Assembly: GCF_030546935.1 (NCBI RefSeq)
Contig: NZ_JAUOPH010000003.1
Location: forward strand, 62,001-126,000
Length of the DNA: 64,000 nucleotides
DNA from: Marinobacter sp. 2_MG-2023
Lineage (GTDB): Bacteria; Pseudomonadota; Gammaproteobacteria; Pseudomonadales; Oleiphilaceae
Direction: 5' to 3'
In this document: in pieces, positions 19,425 to 28,713 of the stretch
Position numbering within the stretch: position 1 is the stretch's first letter
Layout: every line of letters begins with the position of its first letter
Notes under the pieces: generated by a model
The model's input: only the letters and a program-made list of their open reading frames with translations
The model's database searches: none
Told to the model about the DNA's origin: nothing
Position numbers and translations under genes: made by a program

Positions 19425-21488
19425 ATGAAGACAGTTATTAGCGTAAGTCAGGGCTCATCCGAATACGATTACGATCTCGAAACAGAGTTTTTGGGGCAGA
19501 GTTTCCGGGTTATTCGTGCGGGTACCGATGGCGACCTCTCCCGCGCCGTATCCTTGCTGAAAACTTACCATGACCGGGCAGATGCCTTTGGCCTCAGCAT
19601 GGTATCCGATCACTACAAGATCGGTTCGGTGCAGCTGGAGCATCCGGACACGGCCAGGCTTGAAGCCTGTATTCCAGACAAGCCGATAACCAGCGGTTCA
19701 GGTTTGCGGGGCATTCTTCAGGAGTGGGCAGTGCGCCATACCCAGTCGGAATTGGGTCACTTCTTTGATAATGCCCGGGTAGTCTTCATGAACGGGCAGG
19801 CCGGTTACCGTGTAGCAAAAGCTCTCTCCGAGCATACCGAAAACCTTTTTTTTGCCGATCCTTATATGGATTTCGGTGTACCACGCCTGCTGACGTCGCT
19901 GAAACAGCTTGAGACCTACAGTTCGCTGACGGCCCCGATTATGTTCCGCCCATCAGCAGTGAAGATGGTCGAAACCGTGCTTCGAACGCCGCTGTATCGT
20001 CTTGGCGAAGGGTTGATCAAGGGGTCGCTGCACCAGGCGGTGAAAGATGCCCATGTGATTGTTTCCCACTTGGGCGACCTGGAGAATTTCACCGATAAGG
20101 AACTGGACGGTAAAACCATCATTACGTCCCGTGTATCGGAAACGGCTATGGAGTGGCTGCGCACACGCAAGGTGGCGATGGTCGTTGATTACAGCCCCTG
20201 GCTGGAAGGCCGCCCCGTGGGCGTTAATGTGATGGAAGCGATGATCAGTGCGGCGCTTTCCCGTGCCCCAGAACAACTGGGTGCAGATGATTATCTTAAT
20301 GTTATTCAAAGCCTGGGCATTGAACCCCGGATTCTCTACCCGAATGGCTATCGCCGGATAAACCGGTTTGCCTTCGTGATCCATCCGCTCTCACAACAGT
20401 ACCTCACCAAGACACGGCCGCTGGATTGGGTTGCCGATGTGTCACCCCCAATGGTGATGAATCTGGTAGAAAAGGCCATCGCTTATTCTCCGCCGTTTAT
20501 CTATTCAAAAGTCACTGGCATAAAATCGCCTACAGGAGACGAAGTAGAGGGCTGGTTGATTACCGTCGGCGGCACGCCTAAAGAAATAATGGCTCACGAT
20601 CCTGAATTTACGTACAGCCGGTTGCTGGCTGCAGCCAATCTCGCGAAAAAGTTGGGCGCTCAGATAATGGGCCTGGGTGCCTTTACCAAAGTGGTGGGAG
20701 ATGCCGGTATCACCGTAGCCAAACGGGCACCGCTACCCATTACCACCGGCAACAGTTACAGTGCTTCTGGTGCACTCTGGGCCGCGAAGGATGCCGTGCA
20801 AAATATCGGCAGGGCCAAGATTGGCGAAAATGGAAAAATGGCAGGCAAGGCCATGGTTGTGGGGGCAACGGGCGCAATTGGCTCAGTCTGCGCAAGGTTG
20901 CTGGCCAAAGCGGTGGACGAGATCTATCTGGCGGCACCTGAGCCCGCCAAGCTGCTGGCTCTGAAAGAAAGCATAGAACAGGAAACCCCGGGCGCCATCG
21001 TGCATGTGGCAGGTTCTGCCGACCGGGATATCGAAGACATGGACATGATAGTGACAGCCACCTCTGGTGCCGGGAAACGAATCCTGGATATCACCAGGGT
21101 AAAGCCTGGTTGTGTGATCACTGACGTGGCCCGTCCCCTGGATATATCGGCAGAAGATGTAGCCAAACGCCCCGACGTATTGGTGATTGAATCCGGAGAG
21201 GTTCAATTGCCGGGCGACGTGTATATGAAAAACATCGGCCTGCCTGAAGGCGTTGCCTATGCCTGCCTGGCGGAAACAATCGTGCTGGCACTGGAAGGCC
21301 GATTCGAGAACTTCACACTGGGGCGCAACATTGAGTGGGGCAAAGTTCGGGATATCTACAAGCTGGGCCTGAAACACGGAATGACGCTCGCGGCGATATC
21401 CGGCGTGAACGGCGTGTTCAGTGAAGAAGATTTCGAACGCGTCAGAGTGCTGGCGGCCAAAAGCGATGCTGGTGAGACTGTCGAGTAA
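19425..21488 (+). CDS. Two-domain protein with C-terminal acyl-ACP reductase-like domain
   Basis: A 687-residue soluble protein. Residues from about 335 to 670 match the cyanobacterial acyl-ACP reductase (AAR) pattern. They contain LGAFTKVVG, T440-T441-G442-N443, the nucleotide-binding G-A-T-G-A-I-G at 480-486, and YACLAETIVLALEG, where C614 aligns with the AAR catalytic cysteine. FTLGRN follows, also as in AAR. The first 320 residues are not recognised. AAR reduces acyl-ACP or acyl-CoA to fatty aldehyde; that this protein does so is inference. It lies divergent to the aldolase and upstream of a DUF1499 protein. Confidence 0.75.
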   Translation: MKTVISVSQGSSEYDYDLETEFLGQSFRVIRAGTDGDLSRAVSLLKTYHDRADAFGLSMVSDHYKIGSVQLEHPDTARLEACIPDKPITSGSGLRGILQEWAVRHTQSELGHFFDNARVVFMNGQAGYRVAKALSEHTENLFFADPYMDFGVPRLLTSLKQLETYSSLTAPIMFRPSAVKMVETVLRTPLYRLGEGLIKGSLHQAVKDAHVIVSHLGDLENFTDKELDGKTIITSRVSETAMEWLRTRKVAMVVDYSPWLEGRPVGVNVMEAMISAALSRAPEQLGADDYLNVIQSLGIEPRILYPNGYRRINRFAFVIHPLSQQYLTKTRPLDWVADVSPPMVMNLVEKAIAYSPPFIYSKVTGIKSPTGDEVEGWLITVGGTPKEIMAHDPEFTYSRLLAAANLAKKLGAQIMGLGAFTKVVGDAGITVAKRAPLPITTGNSYSASGALWAAKDAVQNIGRAKIGENGKMAGKAMVVGATGAIGSVCARLLAKAVDEIYLAAPEPAKLLALKESIEQETPGAIVHVAGSADRDIEDMDMIVTATSGAGKRILDITRVKPGCVITDVARPLDISAEDVAKRPDVLVIESGEVQLPGDVYMKNIGLPEGVAYACLAETIVLALEGRFENFTLGRNIEWGKVRDIYKLGLKHGMTLAAISGVNGVFSEEDFERVRVLAAKSDAGETVE

Positions 21489-21526
21489 TAGCCAGCCAAA
21501 AGGTTGTGTCCGTTAAAGGAGCCAGA

Positions 21527-22285
21527 ATGCTGACAAAAACAAATCCGCCCCGCCGTGGCGGAAAATGGCCTGCGATTATCGCCTGGCTTGGTGTGATCCT
21601 TCTGATCACTGCGGGCGTGTTGATGGCCGTTGCGGGGCCAGCCTACAGGGCTGAGCTGATAGAGTTAGGTACGTCATTCACCTGGTTGCGCCAAGGTGCC
21701 CAGCTGGCAGCAGGTGCGGCCGTGTTGGGGCTGATAACTCTGGTGCTTGCACTTGTTCTTCGCCGCTGGCGCCCGGCACTCGTGGGAGCTCTCGTCTGCA
21801 TAGTCGTTGGCGCCATGATCGCCATGCCCATGCAGATGAAACAGCGTGCGCAGAGCGTGCCGCCCATCCACGACATCACAACGGATACCAACAACCCACC
21901 CGCCTTCATATTGCTGGCTGCCGCCCGTGAGGAAGCGCCCAATGCAGTGGATTATCCGGGAGCGGAAACCGCACGCCAGCAACAGGCTGCCTATCCGCAG
22001 TTAAAGGCGATGACCCTCAGCATGCCCATGGCCAGCGTTATGGAAGCTGCAAGATCGATTATTCAGGCGCGGGGCTGGGAAATTGCCGGAACCACCGCTA
22101 ACACCATTGAAGCCACCGCGACCACCCGTTGGTTCGGTTTCAAAGACGACGTGGTAATCCGCATGGCTGAAACAGAAACCGGTGTGCAGGTAGACATGCG
22201 TTCCGCATCAAGAGTAGGTAAGAGCGACCTTGGCGCCAACGCCGAGAGAGTTCAGGCTTTCCTTGAGGATTTGGCGAAGCGATGA
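21527..22285 (+). CDS. DUF1499 domain membrane protein
   Basis: Three N-terminal TM helices (about residues 15-40, 55-80 and 85-105) are followed by a soluble DUF1499 domain. The domain begins around NNPPAFILLAAAR and includes the WFGFKDDVVIRM and VDMRSASRVGKSDLGANA blocks typical of the family. The ATG at 21527 has AAAGGAG seven bases ahead; an earlier GTG at 21506 is less likely. It overlaps the methyltransferase gene by 4 bases (ATGA). Function of the family is unknown. Confidence 0.85.
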   Translation: MLTKTNPPRRGGKWPAIIAWLGVILLITAGVLMAVAGPAYRAELIELGTSFTWLRQGAQLAAGAAVLGLITLVLALVLRRWRPALVGALVCIVVGAMIAMPMQMKQRAQSVPPIHDITTDTNNPPAFILLAAAREEAPNAVDYPGAETARQQQAAYPQLKAMTLSMPMASVMEAARSIIQARGWEIAGTTANTIEATATTRWFGFKDDVVIRMAETETGVQVDMRSASRVGKSDLGANAERVQAFLEDLAKR

Positions 22286-22944
22286 CATCGCCGCTGCGCC
22301 TGCGTTATCAAACCATTGAGTTCGGCGACGTGGACATCCACGTTTGCACCCTGCGTGATAATCAGCAGTTCGATGACCCAAACGACATAGCTCTCAAACT
22401 GGGCATTTCGTCTGCAACCTGGCCGATTTTTGGCGTGATCTGGCCTTCAAGCCTGGTACTTGCGCATTACATCGCTTGCCATGAAACCAAGGGCAAGAGA
22501 ATTCTTGAAATTGGTTGTGGGATGGCGCTGTCCAGCCTGTTGCTGAACCAACGCAATGACGATATCACTGCAACCGATTACCACCCTGAAGTGGGCGTTT
22601 TTCTCGAGCGAAACACGCAGCTTAACCATGGAAAAGCCATAGGTTACCAGCGCATTGGCTGGGCGGATGAGGCCAGTGATCTCGGCTTGTTTGACATCAT
22701 TATTGGCAGTGACCTGCTATACGAAGACGCGCATATAAACCTCTTGGCCGACTTCATTCACAAGCACTCCAACAGGGCCTGTGAAGTGATTCTGGTTGAT
22801 CCGGGAAGAGGTCGTAAAAATAAATTCTGCCGGCGAATGGAAACCCATGGGTACAGCTTTTCACAAGAGAAACCAGAGCATACCGATTATCTGGAACAGC
22901 CTTTCAAGGGACACATCCTAAGGTTTTGGCGGGACGGTAACTAA
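22282..22944 (+). CDS. Class I SAM-dependent methyltransferase (METTL/NNT1-like)
   Basis: A 220-residue Rossmann methyltransferase. The SAM site is ILEIGCGMALSSLLLNQ and the acidic strand-4 motif is DIIIGSDLLYE. The N-terminal PIFGVIWPSSLVLAHYI resembles lysine methyltransferases of the METTL21/NNT1 type. The start overlaps the DUF1499 stop (ATGA), so the two are co-translated. Substrate unknown, possibly a protein lysine. Confidence 0.8.
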   Translation: MTSPLRLRYQTIEFGDVDIHVCTLRDNQQFDDPNDIALKLGISSATWPIFGVIWPSSLVLAHYIACHETKGKRILEIGCGMALSSLLLNQRNDDITATDYHPEVGVFLERNTQLNHGKAIGYQRIGWADEASDLGLFDIIIGSDLLYEDAHINLLADFIHKHSNRACEVILVDPGRGRKNKFCRRMETHGYSFSQEKPEHTDYLEQPFKGHILRFWRDGN

Positions 22945-22975
22945 AACCCGCCAAAGCCCCTCTATTAGCAGCAGA

Positions 22976-23335
22976 TTATGAGTCGCCCTGGCTCGAACGC
23001 TCCATGAACTGTTCTGTTGCCTGCATGGCCTCAATACCGTAGACCATAGACGGCCCGCCTCCCATGAGAATCGCTACGGATACGGTTTCGGCGATCTCTT
23101 CCCTGGTGGCGCCGGCCGTCAAGGCATCGTGTACGTGGAATGAGATACAGCCGTCGCAGCGCACCGTGATGGCGATCCCCAGCGCGATCAACTCTTTGGT
23201 TTTGCTGTCCAGGGCACCGTCTGCGATGCTCGCCTTATGCAGAGCGCCAAAGCCTTCCATTACGTCCGGAATGGCGGCACCAAGTTTGCCCATCCAGGTA
23301 TTCAGTTCTTCAAAGTGTGCGGGAAAGTTCTTCAT
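22976..23335 (-). CDS. Carboxymuconolactone decarboxylase / AhpD-like protein
   Basis: A 119-residue CMD/AhpD-fold protein. RCDGCISFHVHDAL has the CxxC plus histidine redox centre of AhpD-like peroxidase partners. The C-terminal MGGGPSMVYGIEAM is also typical of the family. It probably takes part in thiol redox or alkylperoxide reduction. It converges with the methyltransferase gene. Confidence 0.85.
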   Translation of the reverse strand: MKNFPAHFEELNTWMGKLGAAIPDVMEGFGALHKASIADGALDSKTKELIALGIAITVRCDGCISFHVHDALTAGATREEIAETVSVAILMGGGPSMVYGIEAMQATEQFMERSSQGDS

Positions 23336-23381
23336 ATCAGTCTCCTGTGTAAGAGACTTTTAATCATAGATCAAAATCCGC

Positions 23382-23744
23382 CTAGTTTTTCTTCTCAAGC
23401 GCTTCCTTGAGACCTGCAAAGGGGTTGTAGGTCGCTGCTTCCCGTTTTTTCGCGGAGCTACCTCCGTAGCGCACAAAATCCTCAAACTTGTTATGTTCTT
23501 CGTCGTGGCAATACACGCACAACAACTCCCAGTTGCTGCCATCGGCGGGGTTGTTGTCGTGGTCGTGATCAACATGATGCACTGTGAGCTCCCGCAAATT
23601 GACGCGAGTGAACTCACGGGCGCATCGCCCGCACACCCAGGGATACATTTTCAGAGCCCGCTCGCGGTAACCAGCTTCGCGTTTCGCGATGTAATCACGT
23701 TGCTCAGCCAGTAGCCTGTCCACCTTGCTGGGGTTCTGGCTCAT
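23382..23744 (-). CDS. yajD: YajD-like HNH nuclease
   Basis: A 120-residue HNH-domain protein. WVCGRCAREF and LLCVYCHDEEHNKF supply two CxxC zinc pairs around the HHVDHDHDNNPADGSN active-site core. The overall sequence follows E. coli YajD. The start MSQNPSK at 23744 is preferred over a longer one at 23759. Biological role unknown. Confidence 0.88.
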   Translation of the reverse strand: MSQNPSKVDRLLAEQRDYIAKREAGYRERALKMYPWVCGRCAREFTRVNLRELTVHHVDHDHDNNPADGSNWELLCVYCHDEEHNKFEDFVRYGGSSAKKREAATYNPFAGLKEALEKKN

Positions 23745-23771
23745 GTTGAATCTCCTCAATCAATTGAAAGT

Positions 23772-24986
23772 CTACACCAGCGCACCATTAACGATGGCCC
23801 GCAATTCCTGACGAATCGGGTAACTTGAGGAGGGAATAAGTTGGGTCATGAAGATCACCACCAGTTCTTCCACAGGATCAATAAAAAAGTTGGTACTCGC
23901 CAGGCCACCCCAGCCGTACTCGCCGACCGATCCGTTGGCCTGTGATTTGGCAACGTCAGTCTTTACCGAAAAGCCCAGACCAAAACCGCTGCCGGCATAA
24001 GGTGTCTCGCTGAACGCGCCTACAGAGAGACCGGGTAAATCCTGATTGCCGGGGAGGTGGTTACTGCGCATGAACTCCAGAGTTTTGCGACCAATAATCC
24101 GTTGCCCCAGAAACTCCCCGCCCTGGCAAAGAGCCTGGGCAAAACGGAAATAGTCATCAATGGTAGAGACCAGCCCTCCGCCGCCCGACAGAAACTTCCC
24201 CTGGCGCCGGAAAGGCGAGGTTTCCGGGTCATCCTGTAGCTTGAAGTGATCGCCGGCCTGATATTGGTAGCAGGCGGCAAAGCGCTCAAGCTGATCATCA
24301 CGAACGTGGAAGCCTGTATCCACCATGCCAAGAGGCGCAAAGATATGTTCTTGCAGGTATTCATCAAAGGGCTGGCCAGACAGCAACTCCACGAGATACC
24401 CCAGCACATCCGTGCTGACTGAGTAATTCCAGGCGGTACCTGGTGAGAATTCCAGTGGCAACTCCCCCAGCTGATTGATCAGTGATTCCAATGTCAGGTT
24501 CCGGCTGCCGTCCAGCCGCAATTTGCGGTAGGCAGCGTCAACGTTGGTACGGTTCATAAAGCCGTAGGTTAAACCTGACATATGCGTGAACAGGTCGCGA
24601 ATGGTCATGGAGCTGGTTGCTGGTGTGGTCAGAAAATCCGGATAGACACCACTTTTGTACACCCGCAGGCCTTTCCAGGATGGAATGTATTTGTGTACCG
24701 GATCATCCAGCAGAAACCGGCCCTGTTCGTAGAGCTGCATCATGGCGATAGACGTGATCGGCTTGGTCATGGAATAGATGCGAAACACTGTATCCCGGCA
24801 GACGGGTTTGTTGCGCTCCACATCCATCAGCCCCTGGGCTTTTACATAGGCAATTTCGCCATGCCTGGCTACCAGCGTAAGCGCACCGGGTAACTTCCCG
24901 GGCTGAATGTAACGACGGTCCAGGTGGCCTTCAATATTGAGAAGCTGGTTTGGGTTAAGGCCGGCAACCTGTGTAAGTTCCGTCAT
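23772..24986 (-). CDS. Serine hydrolase, class C beta-lactamase family (EstB-like)
   Basis: A 404-residue penicillin-binding-fold hydrolase or esterase. The SxxK motif is S72-M-T-K75, the second motif tyrosine is in WNYSVS, and [15 protein letters not shown] near the end stands for the third motif region. It lacks an obvious signal peptide, which favours an intracellular esterase over a secreted beta-lactamase. Substrate unknown. Confidence 0.87.
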   Translation of the reverse strand: MTELTQVAGLNPNQLLNIEGHLDRRYIQPGKLPGALTLVARHGEIAYVKAQGLMDVERNKPVCRDTVFRIYSMTKPITSIAMMQLYEQGRFLLDDPVHKYIPSWKGLRVYKSGVYPDFLTTPATSSMTIRDLFTHMSGLTYGFMNRTNVDAAYRKLRLDGSRNLTLESLINQLGELPLEFSPGTAWNYSVSTDVLGYLVELLSGQPFDEYLQEHIFAPLGMVDTGFHVRDDQLERFAACYQYQAGDHFKLQDDPETSPFRRQGKFLSGGGGLVSTIDDYFRFAQALCQGGEFLGQRIIGRKTLEFMRSNHLPGNQDLPGLSVGAFSETPYAGSGFGLGFSVKTDVAKSQANGSVGEYGWGGLASTNFFIDPVEELVVIFMTQLIPSSSYPIRQELRAIVNGALV

Positions 24987-25157
24987 AGAGAAGGCACCTT
25001 ATTGTCTCGTTTTTGAAATCAATCATATCGCTGATCAGGCATAACAACATGCTCTGTCAGCAAGGACGTTAGCATGTTCCAGTGGCAGAGGAGATGTTGT
25101 AGAGCCGAATTATTTGCTATGTTGTGAAGCAGGATAGGATTAAATGCAAATCCAACG

Positions 25158-25382
25158 TGTTAGCGGGAGAGACTGAATCGCACGGTTGTGTGATCGGCGC
25201 CGAAGGAGCAACTGCCCCGGAAACTCTCAGGCAAACGGACCGCTAACATGAAGACTTTCCGAAGAGCTGTCGGCGACTGCGTTAGTCGGCACACCGAAGG
25301 AGCAAGCGGCTGTTTTGTAAAACAGCGCGTGAATCTCTCAGGTCCCGTGACGGAAGGGGTGATTTCTACGGCTCTACGTAGA
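25158..25382 (+). promoter_or_regulatory. Tandem glycine riboswitch
   Basis: Two consecutive glycine aptamers. The first (25158-25248) is closed by a 9-bp P1 (TGTTAGCGG with CCGCTAACA) and holds the conserved GGGAGAGACTG, CGCCGAAGGAGCAA and AACTCTCAGGCAAA. The second (about 25253-25360) has CACCGAAGGAGCAAGC and ATCTCTCAGGTCCCGTGACGG. A small hairpin TTCTACG/CGTAGAA (25363-25369 with 25376-25382) lies between it and the ribosome site and may be part of the expression platform. It precedes the DadA-like gene at 25414. Any frame read through it is not real. Confidence 0.95.
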
Positions 25383-25413
25383 AGTGAACTCTGGACGCTC
25401 TTTGGAGATTGCT

Positions 25414-26658
25414 ATGAAGCGAATTGCAGTTATTGGCGGCGGTATTACCGGTATCACGACCGCGTATACGCTGGCCAAGCGTGGCCTGGATGTCACCGTT
25501 TATGAAAGGCACCGTTATGCGGCGATGGAAACCTCTTTCGCCAACGGTGGCCAGCTGTCGGCTTCCAATGCTGAAGTCTGGAACAACTGGCAGACCATCG
25601 CCAAGGGCATCAAGTGGATGTTTCACAATGACGCCCCGTTGCTGGTTAATCCCAAGCCGTCCTGGCACAAACTGAGCTGGTTTGCCGAATTCTGCGCCGC
25701 CATGCCCAAATACGAAGAGAACACCACTGAAACTACGCGCCTGGCCATTGCTGCCCGTGAATATCTGTTTGAGTGGGCGAAAGAAGAAGGTATCGATTTC
25801 GACCTCAAGAAGCAGGGCATTCTGCACATCTATCGCGACAAAGCCGGTTTCGACCACGCAGCGAATGTCTCGAAACTCCTTGCCGCTGGCGGCCTTGAGC
25901 GCCGGGCCGTTACTCCAGAGGAGATGCGTGCAATCGAGCCCACCCTTGCCGGCACCTATTACGGTGGATTTTTCACCGAAAGTGATTCAACCGGCGATAT
26001 CCACAAATTCACCAACGGTTTGGCAGAGGCCATCCTGCGCCTTGGCGTGAAGACCTGCTACGGCCATACGGTGACTGAACTCAGCGCAGATCAATCCCAT
26101 GCCTGGGTAACCTCCTACGACGACGAACAGCAAACCCGCGAAACATACGATGGCGTGGTGATTTGTGCCGGCGTTGGTAGCCGGGCGCTGGCGGCAAAGC
26201 TGGGCGACCGCGTTAACATTTATCCGGTGAAGGGCTATTCCATTACCGTTGAGCTGGACGATGAAGTCTCACAAAAAGCGGCACCGACCGTCAGTCTGCT
26301 GGATGATGCCACTAAGCTCGTAACCAGCCGGCTGGGTGATACCCGTTTCCGGATCGCGGGTACCGCAGAGTTCAATGGTTACAACCGCAATATCCGGGAT
26401 GACCGTATTCGACCTCTTACCCGCTGGGTAGAACAATGCTTTCCAGGCGTTTGTACACGGCGGGTTGTGCCCTGGGCCGGGTTGCGCCCCATGCTGCCTG
26501 ACATGATGCCGAGAGTAGGGCCGGGCAGCCTTCCCACGGTGTTCTACAACACGGGCCATGGTCACCTGGGCTGGACACTGTCTGCGATTACCGCAGAGAA
26601 GCTTGCAGATGCCGTTGAAACAGCATCGGCAGGCGCTACCGTAAGCCTTGCACGTTAG
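25414..26658 (+). CDS. DadA-like D-amino acid dehydrogenase / glycine-oxidising FAD enzyme
   Basis: A 414-residue FAD-dependent oxidoreductase of the DadA group. The dinucleotide motif is VIGGGITGITTAYTLA. ANGGQLSASN and the end motif NTGHGHLGWTLS are DadA hallmarks. The ATG at 25414 is chosen over 25384, because GGAG lies eight bases ahead and the FAD motif begins four residues in. A tandem glycine riboswitch in the leader implies control by glycine, so the enzyme probably oxidises glycine or small D-amino acids to keto acid and ammonia. The substrate is inferred from the riboswitch. Confidence 0.9.
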   Translation: MKRIAVIGGGITGITTAYTLAKRGLDVTVYERHRYAAMETSFANGGQLSASNAEVWNNWQTIAKGIKWMFHNDAPLLVNPKPSWHKLSWFAEFCAAMPKYEENTTETTRLAIAAREYLFEWAKEEGIDFDLKKQGILHIYRDKAGFDHAANVSKLLAAGGLERRAVTPEEMRAIEPTLAGTYYGGFFTESDSTGDIHKFTNGLAEAILRLGVKTCYGHTVTELSADQSHAWVTSYDDEQQTRETYDGVVICAGVGSRALAAKLGDRVNIYPVKGYSITVELDDEVSQKAAPTVSLLDDATKLVTSRLGDTRFRIAGTAEFNGYNRNIRDDRIRPLTRWVEQCFPGVCTRRVVPWAGLRPMLPDMMPRVGPGSLPTVFYNTGHGHLGWTLSAITAEKLADAVETASAGATVSLAR

Positions 26659-26667
26659 TTTCCGGTT

Positions 26668-26713
26668 ATAGCCATCGCCATGCCTCGCAATGCGGGGCAA
26701 GCGATCTGGCTAT
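26668..26713. terminator. Bidirectional hairpin between convergent genes
   Basis: ATAGCCA-TCGC (26668-26678) pairs with GCGA-TC-TGGCTAT (26701-26713) with a small bulge, and an inner TGCC/GGCA extends the stem. It overlaps the stop of the convergent DUF2238 gene. Confidence 0.55.
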
Positions 26714-27363
26714 TCGGGTAGCGTATCTAACGCCTCGATCTGTTTATCATGGTACCTGGACAGGATTATCAGCGCCGATATAGCACCAATCAATGCACAA
26801 GCCATATCCGACTGTGTATCCCAGATATAGCCCTGGGTCCCCAAAAAGGCATGCGCACCCTCGCCGGATAACAGGGCGACCCACCATTCGATTAGTTCGT
26901 AAAACGCGCTGAAAGCCAGCGCAACACAGATTACAAACAGGCTTAGCCACCAACGCCCGTTCACCACGTGTTTTCTGATCAGAACTTCTCTGGCAATCAT
27001 TGCTGGCACAAATCCCTGGAATAAATGGCCCAGCTTGTCATAGTTGTTCCTCTCGGCCCCGAAAAGCCCGTCAAAGAAAGGAACTTCCGCATAAGTGTAG
27101 TGGCCGCCAATCATCAGCACGATGCAATGGGCAAGGATGAGAATGTACAGGAGGGAGGTAAGCCTGAAGCTACGGTAGGTCAAAGCCAGAAGGATGGCGC
27201 CGGCAACTGCGGGAAAAACCTCCAGCATCCACGTAATCTGATCATTCGGGTTTATCCCTGACCAGGTCAAAACGGCCAGGAAAAGGCCAATCCATAGATA
27301 TTTGATGGTGCTTCTCCTTGAGAGTGATCCAAACCCACCGTCCTGGACTATCATAGTTCTCAA
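26710..27363 (-). CDS. DUF2238 (YjdF-like) inner-membrane protein
   Basis: A 217-residue protein with about six TM helices. The central YDKLGHLFQGFVPAMIARE and the later FSAFYELIEWW and YIWDTQSDMACALIG motifs are typical of the DUF2238/YjdF family. Function unknown. It is divergent from the FNT-type transporter gene, with about 85 bases between the starts. Confidence 0.85.
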   Translation of the reverse strand: MRTMIVQDGGFGSLSRRSTIKYLWIGLFLAVLTWSGINPNDQITWMLEVFPAVAGAILLALTYRSFRLTSLLYILILAHCIVLMIGGHYTYAEVPFFDGLFGAERNNYDKLGHLFQGFVPAMIAREVLIRKHVVNGRWWLSLFVICVALAFSAFYELIEWWVALLSGEGAHAFLGTQGYIWDTQSDMACALIGAISALIILSRYHDKQIEALDTLPE

Positions 27364-27448
27364 ATCATAGTTCTTATATCAGAGCTCCGGAAGACTAAAT
27401 GTTAAAGCAACCTGGGTGCCTGTGTATGGCTGTCCAAAGGACCATTAA

Positions 27449-28342
27449 ATGAACGATGAGGAAGCGGCAAGGGAGCGCCAGGCAGTTGCCAAGCGCAAAG
27501 ATCGAGAGTCCCGGGAACAGACGCCAACGACCAGTGAAAAGTCGCTGACTCGCAAAGAGAGGGCTTCTGTAGCCGAACACGGAAACCTATCGCCGCTGAC
27601 CGTTTACTCCGTTGTCCTGCGCGAGGGCGAGGACGAACTCCGGCGCCCGAATACATCGTTATGGTGGTCTGGTGTGGCAGCAGGGGTAGGGATATCGACT
27701 TCTGTACTCGCCGAGGGAATTATTCGCGCCAATCTTGGCTCAGATCACCCCTACCTGACGTTGATTGAGAGCCTGGGCTACGCGTTCGGGTTTGTGCTGG
27801 TTATCCTCTGCCGGCTTCAGTTATTTACCGAAAACACCATCACGGTCGTCCTTCCCGTACTGGCAGAACCATCGCGTAACCGCTTTTACTGCGCTGCCCG
27901 CCTCTGGGGCATTGTACTTGCGGCCAATCTGGTGGGCACATTCTTAACCGCTGCCATTAGCGTTCACGGGGGCATTATTCCTGCTGACACCTTTGCGGCA
28001 ATCCTGGAAATCTCCCGTCACGTGGCGGAACTGACCCCGGCTGAGGCCTTTTTGCGAGGCATTCCATCAGGGTTTTTCATAGCTGCAATGGTGTGGATGA
28101 TGCCTTCGGCGAAGGGATCTGAAGTCTTGGTGATCGTTATGTTTACCTGGCTGATTGCAGCAGGCGATTTCACTCATGTCATTGCAGGGTCAAACGAGAT
28201 TTTCACTCTGGTGTTGAATGGGGAGATGAACATTTTGACCGGCCTGGTCTTCCACATCAGCCCGGTATTGATCGGCAACATTCTCGGCGGAACAGGCCTG
28301 TTCGCGATGCTGGCCTATGGCCAGGTTCATGAGGAAATGTGA
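27449..28342 (+). CDS. Formate/nitrite transporter family protein (YfdC-like)
   Basis: A 297-residue membrane channel of the FNT family. A charged N-terminal tail of about 60 residues is followed by six TM helices from residue 70. GVAAGVGISTSVLAEGII and the IAAGDFTHVIAGSNEIF segment correspond to the family's conserved helix breaks. The long hydrophilic N-terminus resembles YfdC rather than FocA. Substrate not predictable. Confidence 0.85.
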   Translation: MNDEEAARERQAVAKRKDRESREQTPTTSEKSLTRKERASVAEHGNLSPLTVYSVVLREGEDELRRPNTSLWWSGVAAGVGISTSVLAEGIIRANLGSDHPYLTLIESLGYAFGFVLVILCRLQLFTENTITVVLPVLAEPSRNRFYCAARLWGIVLAANLVGTFLTAAISVHGGIIPADTFAAILEISRHVAELTPAEAFLRGIPSGFFIAAMVWMMPSAKGSEVLVIVMFTWLIAAGDFTHVIAGSNEIFTLVLNGEMNILTGLVFHISPVLIGNILGGTGLFAMLAYGQVHEEM

Positions 28343-28370
28343 CTGGGGGCATTGCACCAGCAACCCCCAG
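28343..28370. terminator. Hairpin between convergent genes
   Basis: CTGGGGG (28343-28349) pairs with CCCCCAG (28364-28370) directly after the FNT stop codon. No T tract follows. Confidence 0.45.
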
Positions 28371-28385
28371 ACTGCAAAAGATTGG

Positions 28386-28634
28386 TTAACGATAGAAGGC
28401 TTCAACCTTTCCTTTCAGGGTCATCAGAAGCGGCTGTCCGCGACGGTCCAGTGCTTTAGGCGAAGATATTTTAATCCAGCCTTCACTGATGCAATATTCC
28501 TCAACGTTGGTCCGCTCTTTACCGTTTAGCAGAATGCCAATATCGTTCTCGAAAACTTCTGCTACATGGTGCGGGCTATTAGGATTGCCTGAAAGGCGAT
28601 CCGGTAGCGCTGGCAGCGATTTAGTATCGTTCAT
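28386..28634 (-). CDS. DUF3297 family protein
   Basis: An 82-residue protein of the DUF3297 family. LPDRLSGNPNSPHHV, the VFENDIGILLNGKER block and VEEYCISEGWIKI follow the family pattern. The start MNDTKSLP at 28634 is preferred to 28649. Function unknown. Confidence 0.82.
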   Translation of the reverse strand: MNDTKSLPALPDRLSGNPNSPHHVAEVFENDIGILLNGKERTNVEEYCISEGWIKISSPKALDRRGQPLLMTLKGKVEAFYR

Positions 28635-28713
28635 GTTGTTGACCTGCATTGAATAGAAAGAGCGCCATTCTAGGCAATATAGATTTAGCGCTCAAGAATT
28701 ACAGCCGCCATCT

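Noticed and set aside
25248..25505. An 85-codon plus-strand frame beginning MKTFRRAVGD inside the glycine-responsive leader
   Set aside because: It covers the second glycine aptamer and overlaps the DadA-like gene in another frame; conserved riboswitch bases explain the sequence.
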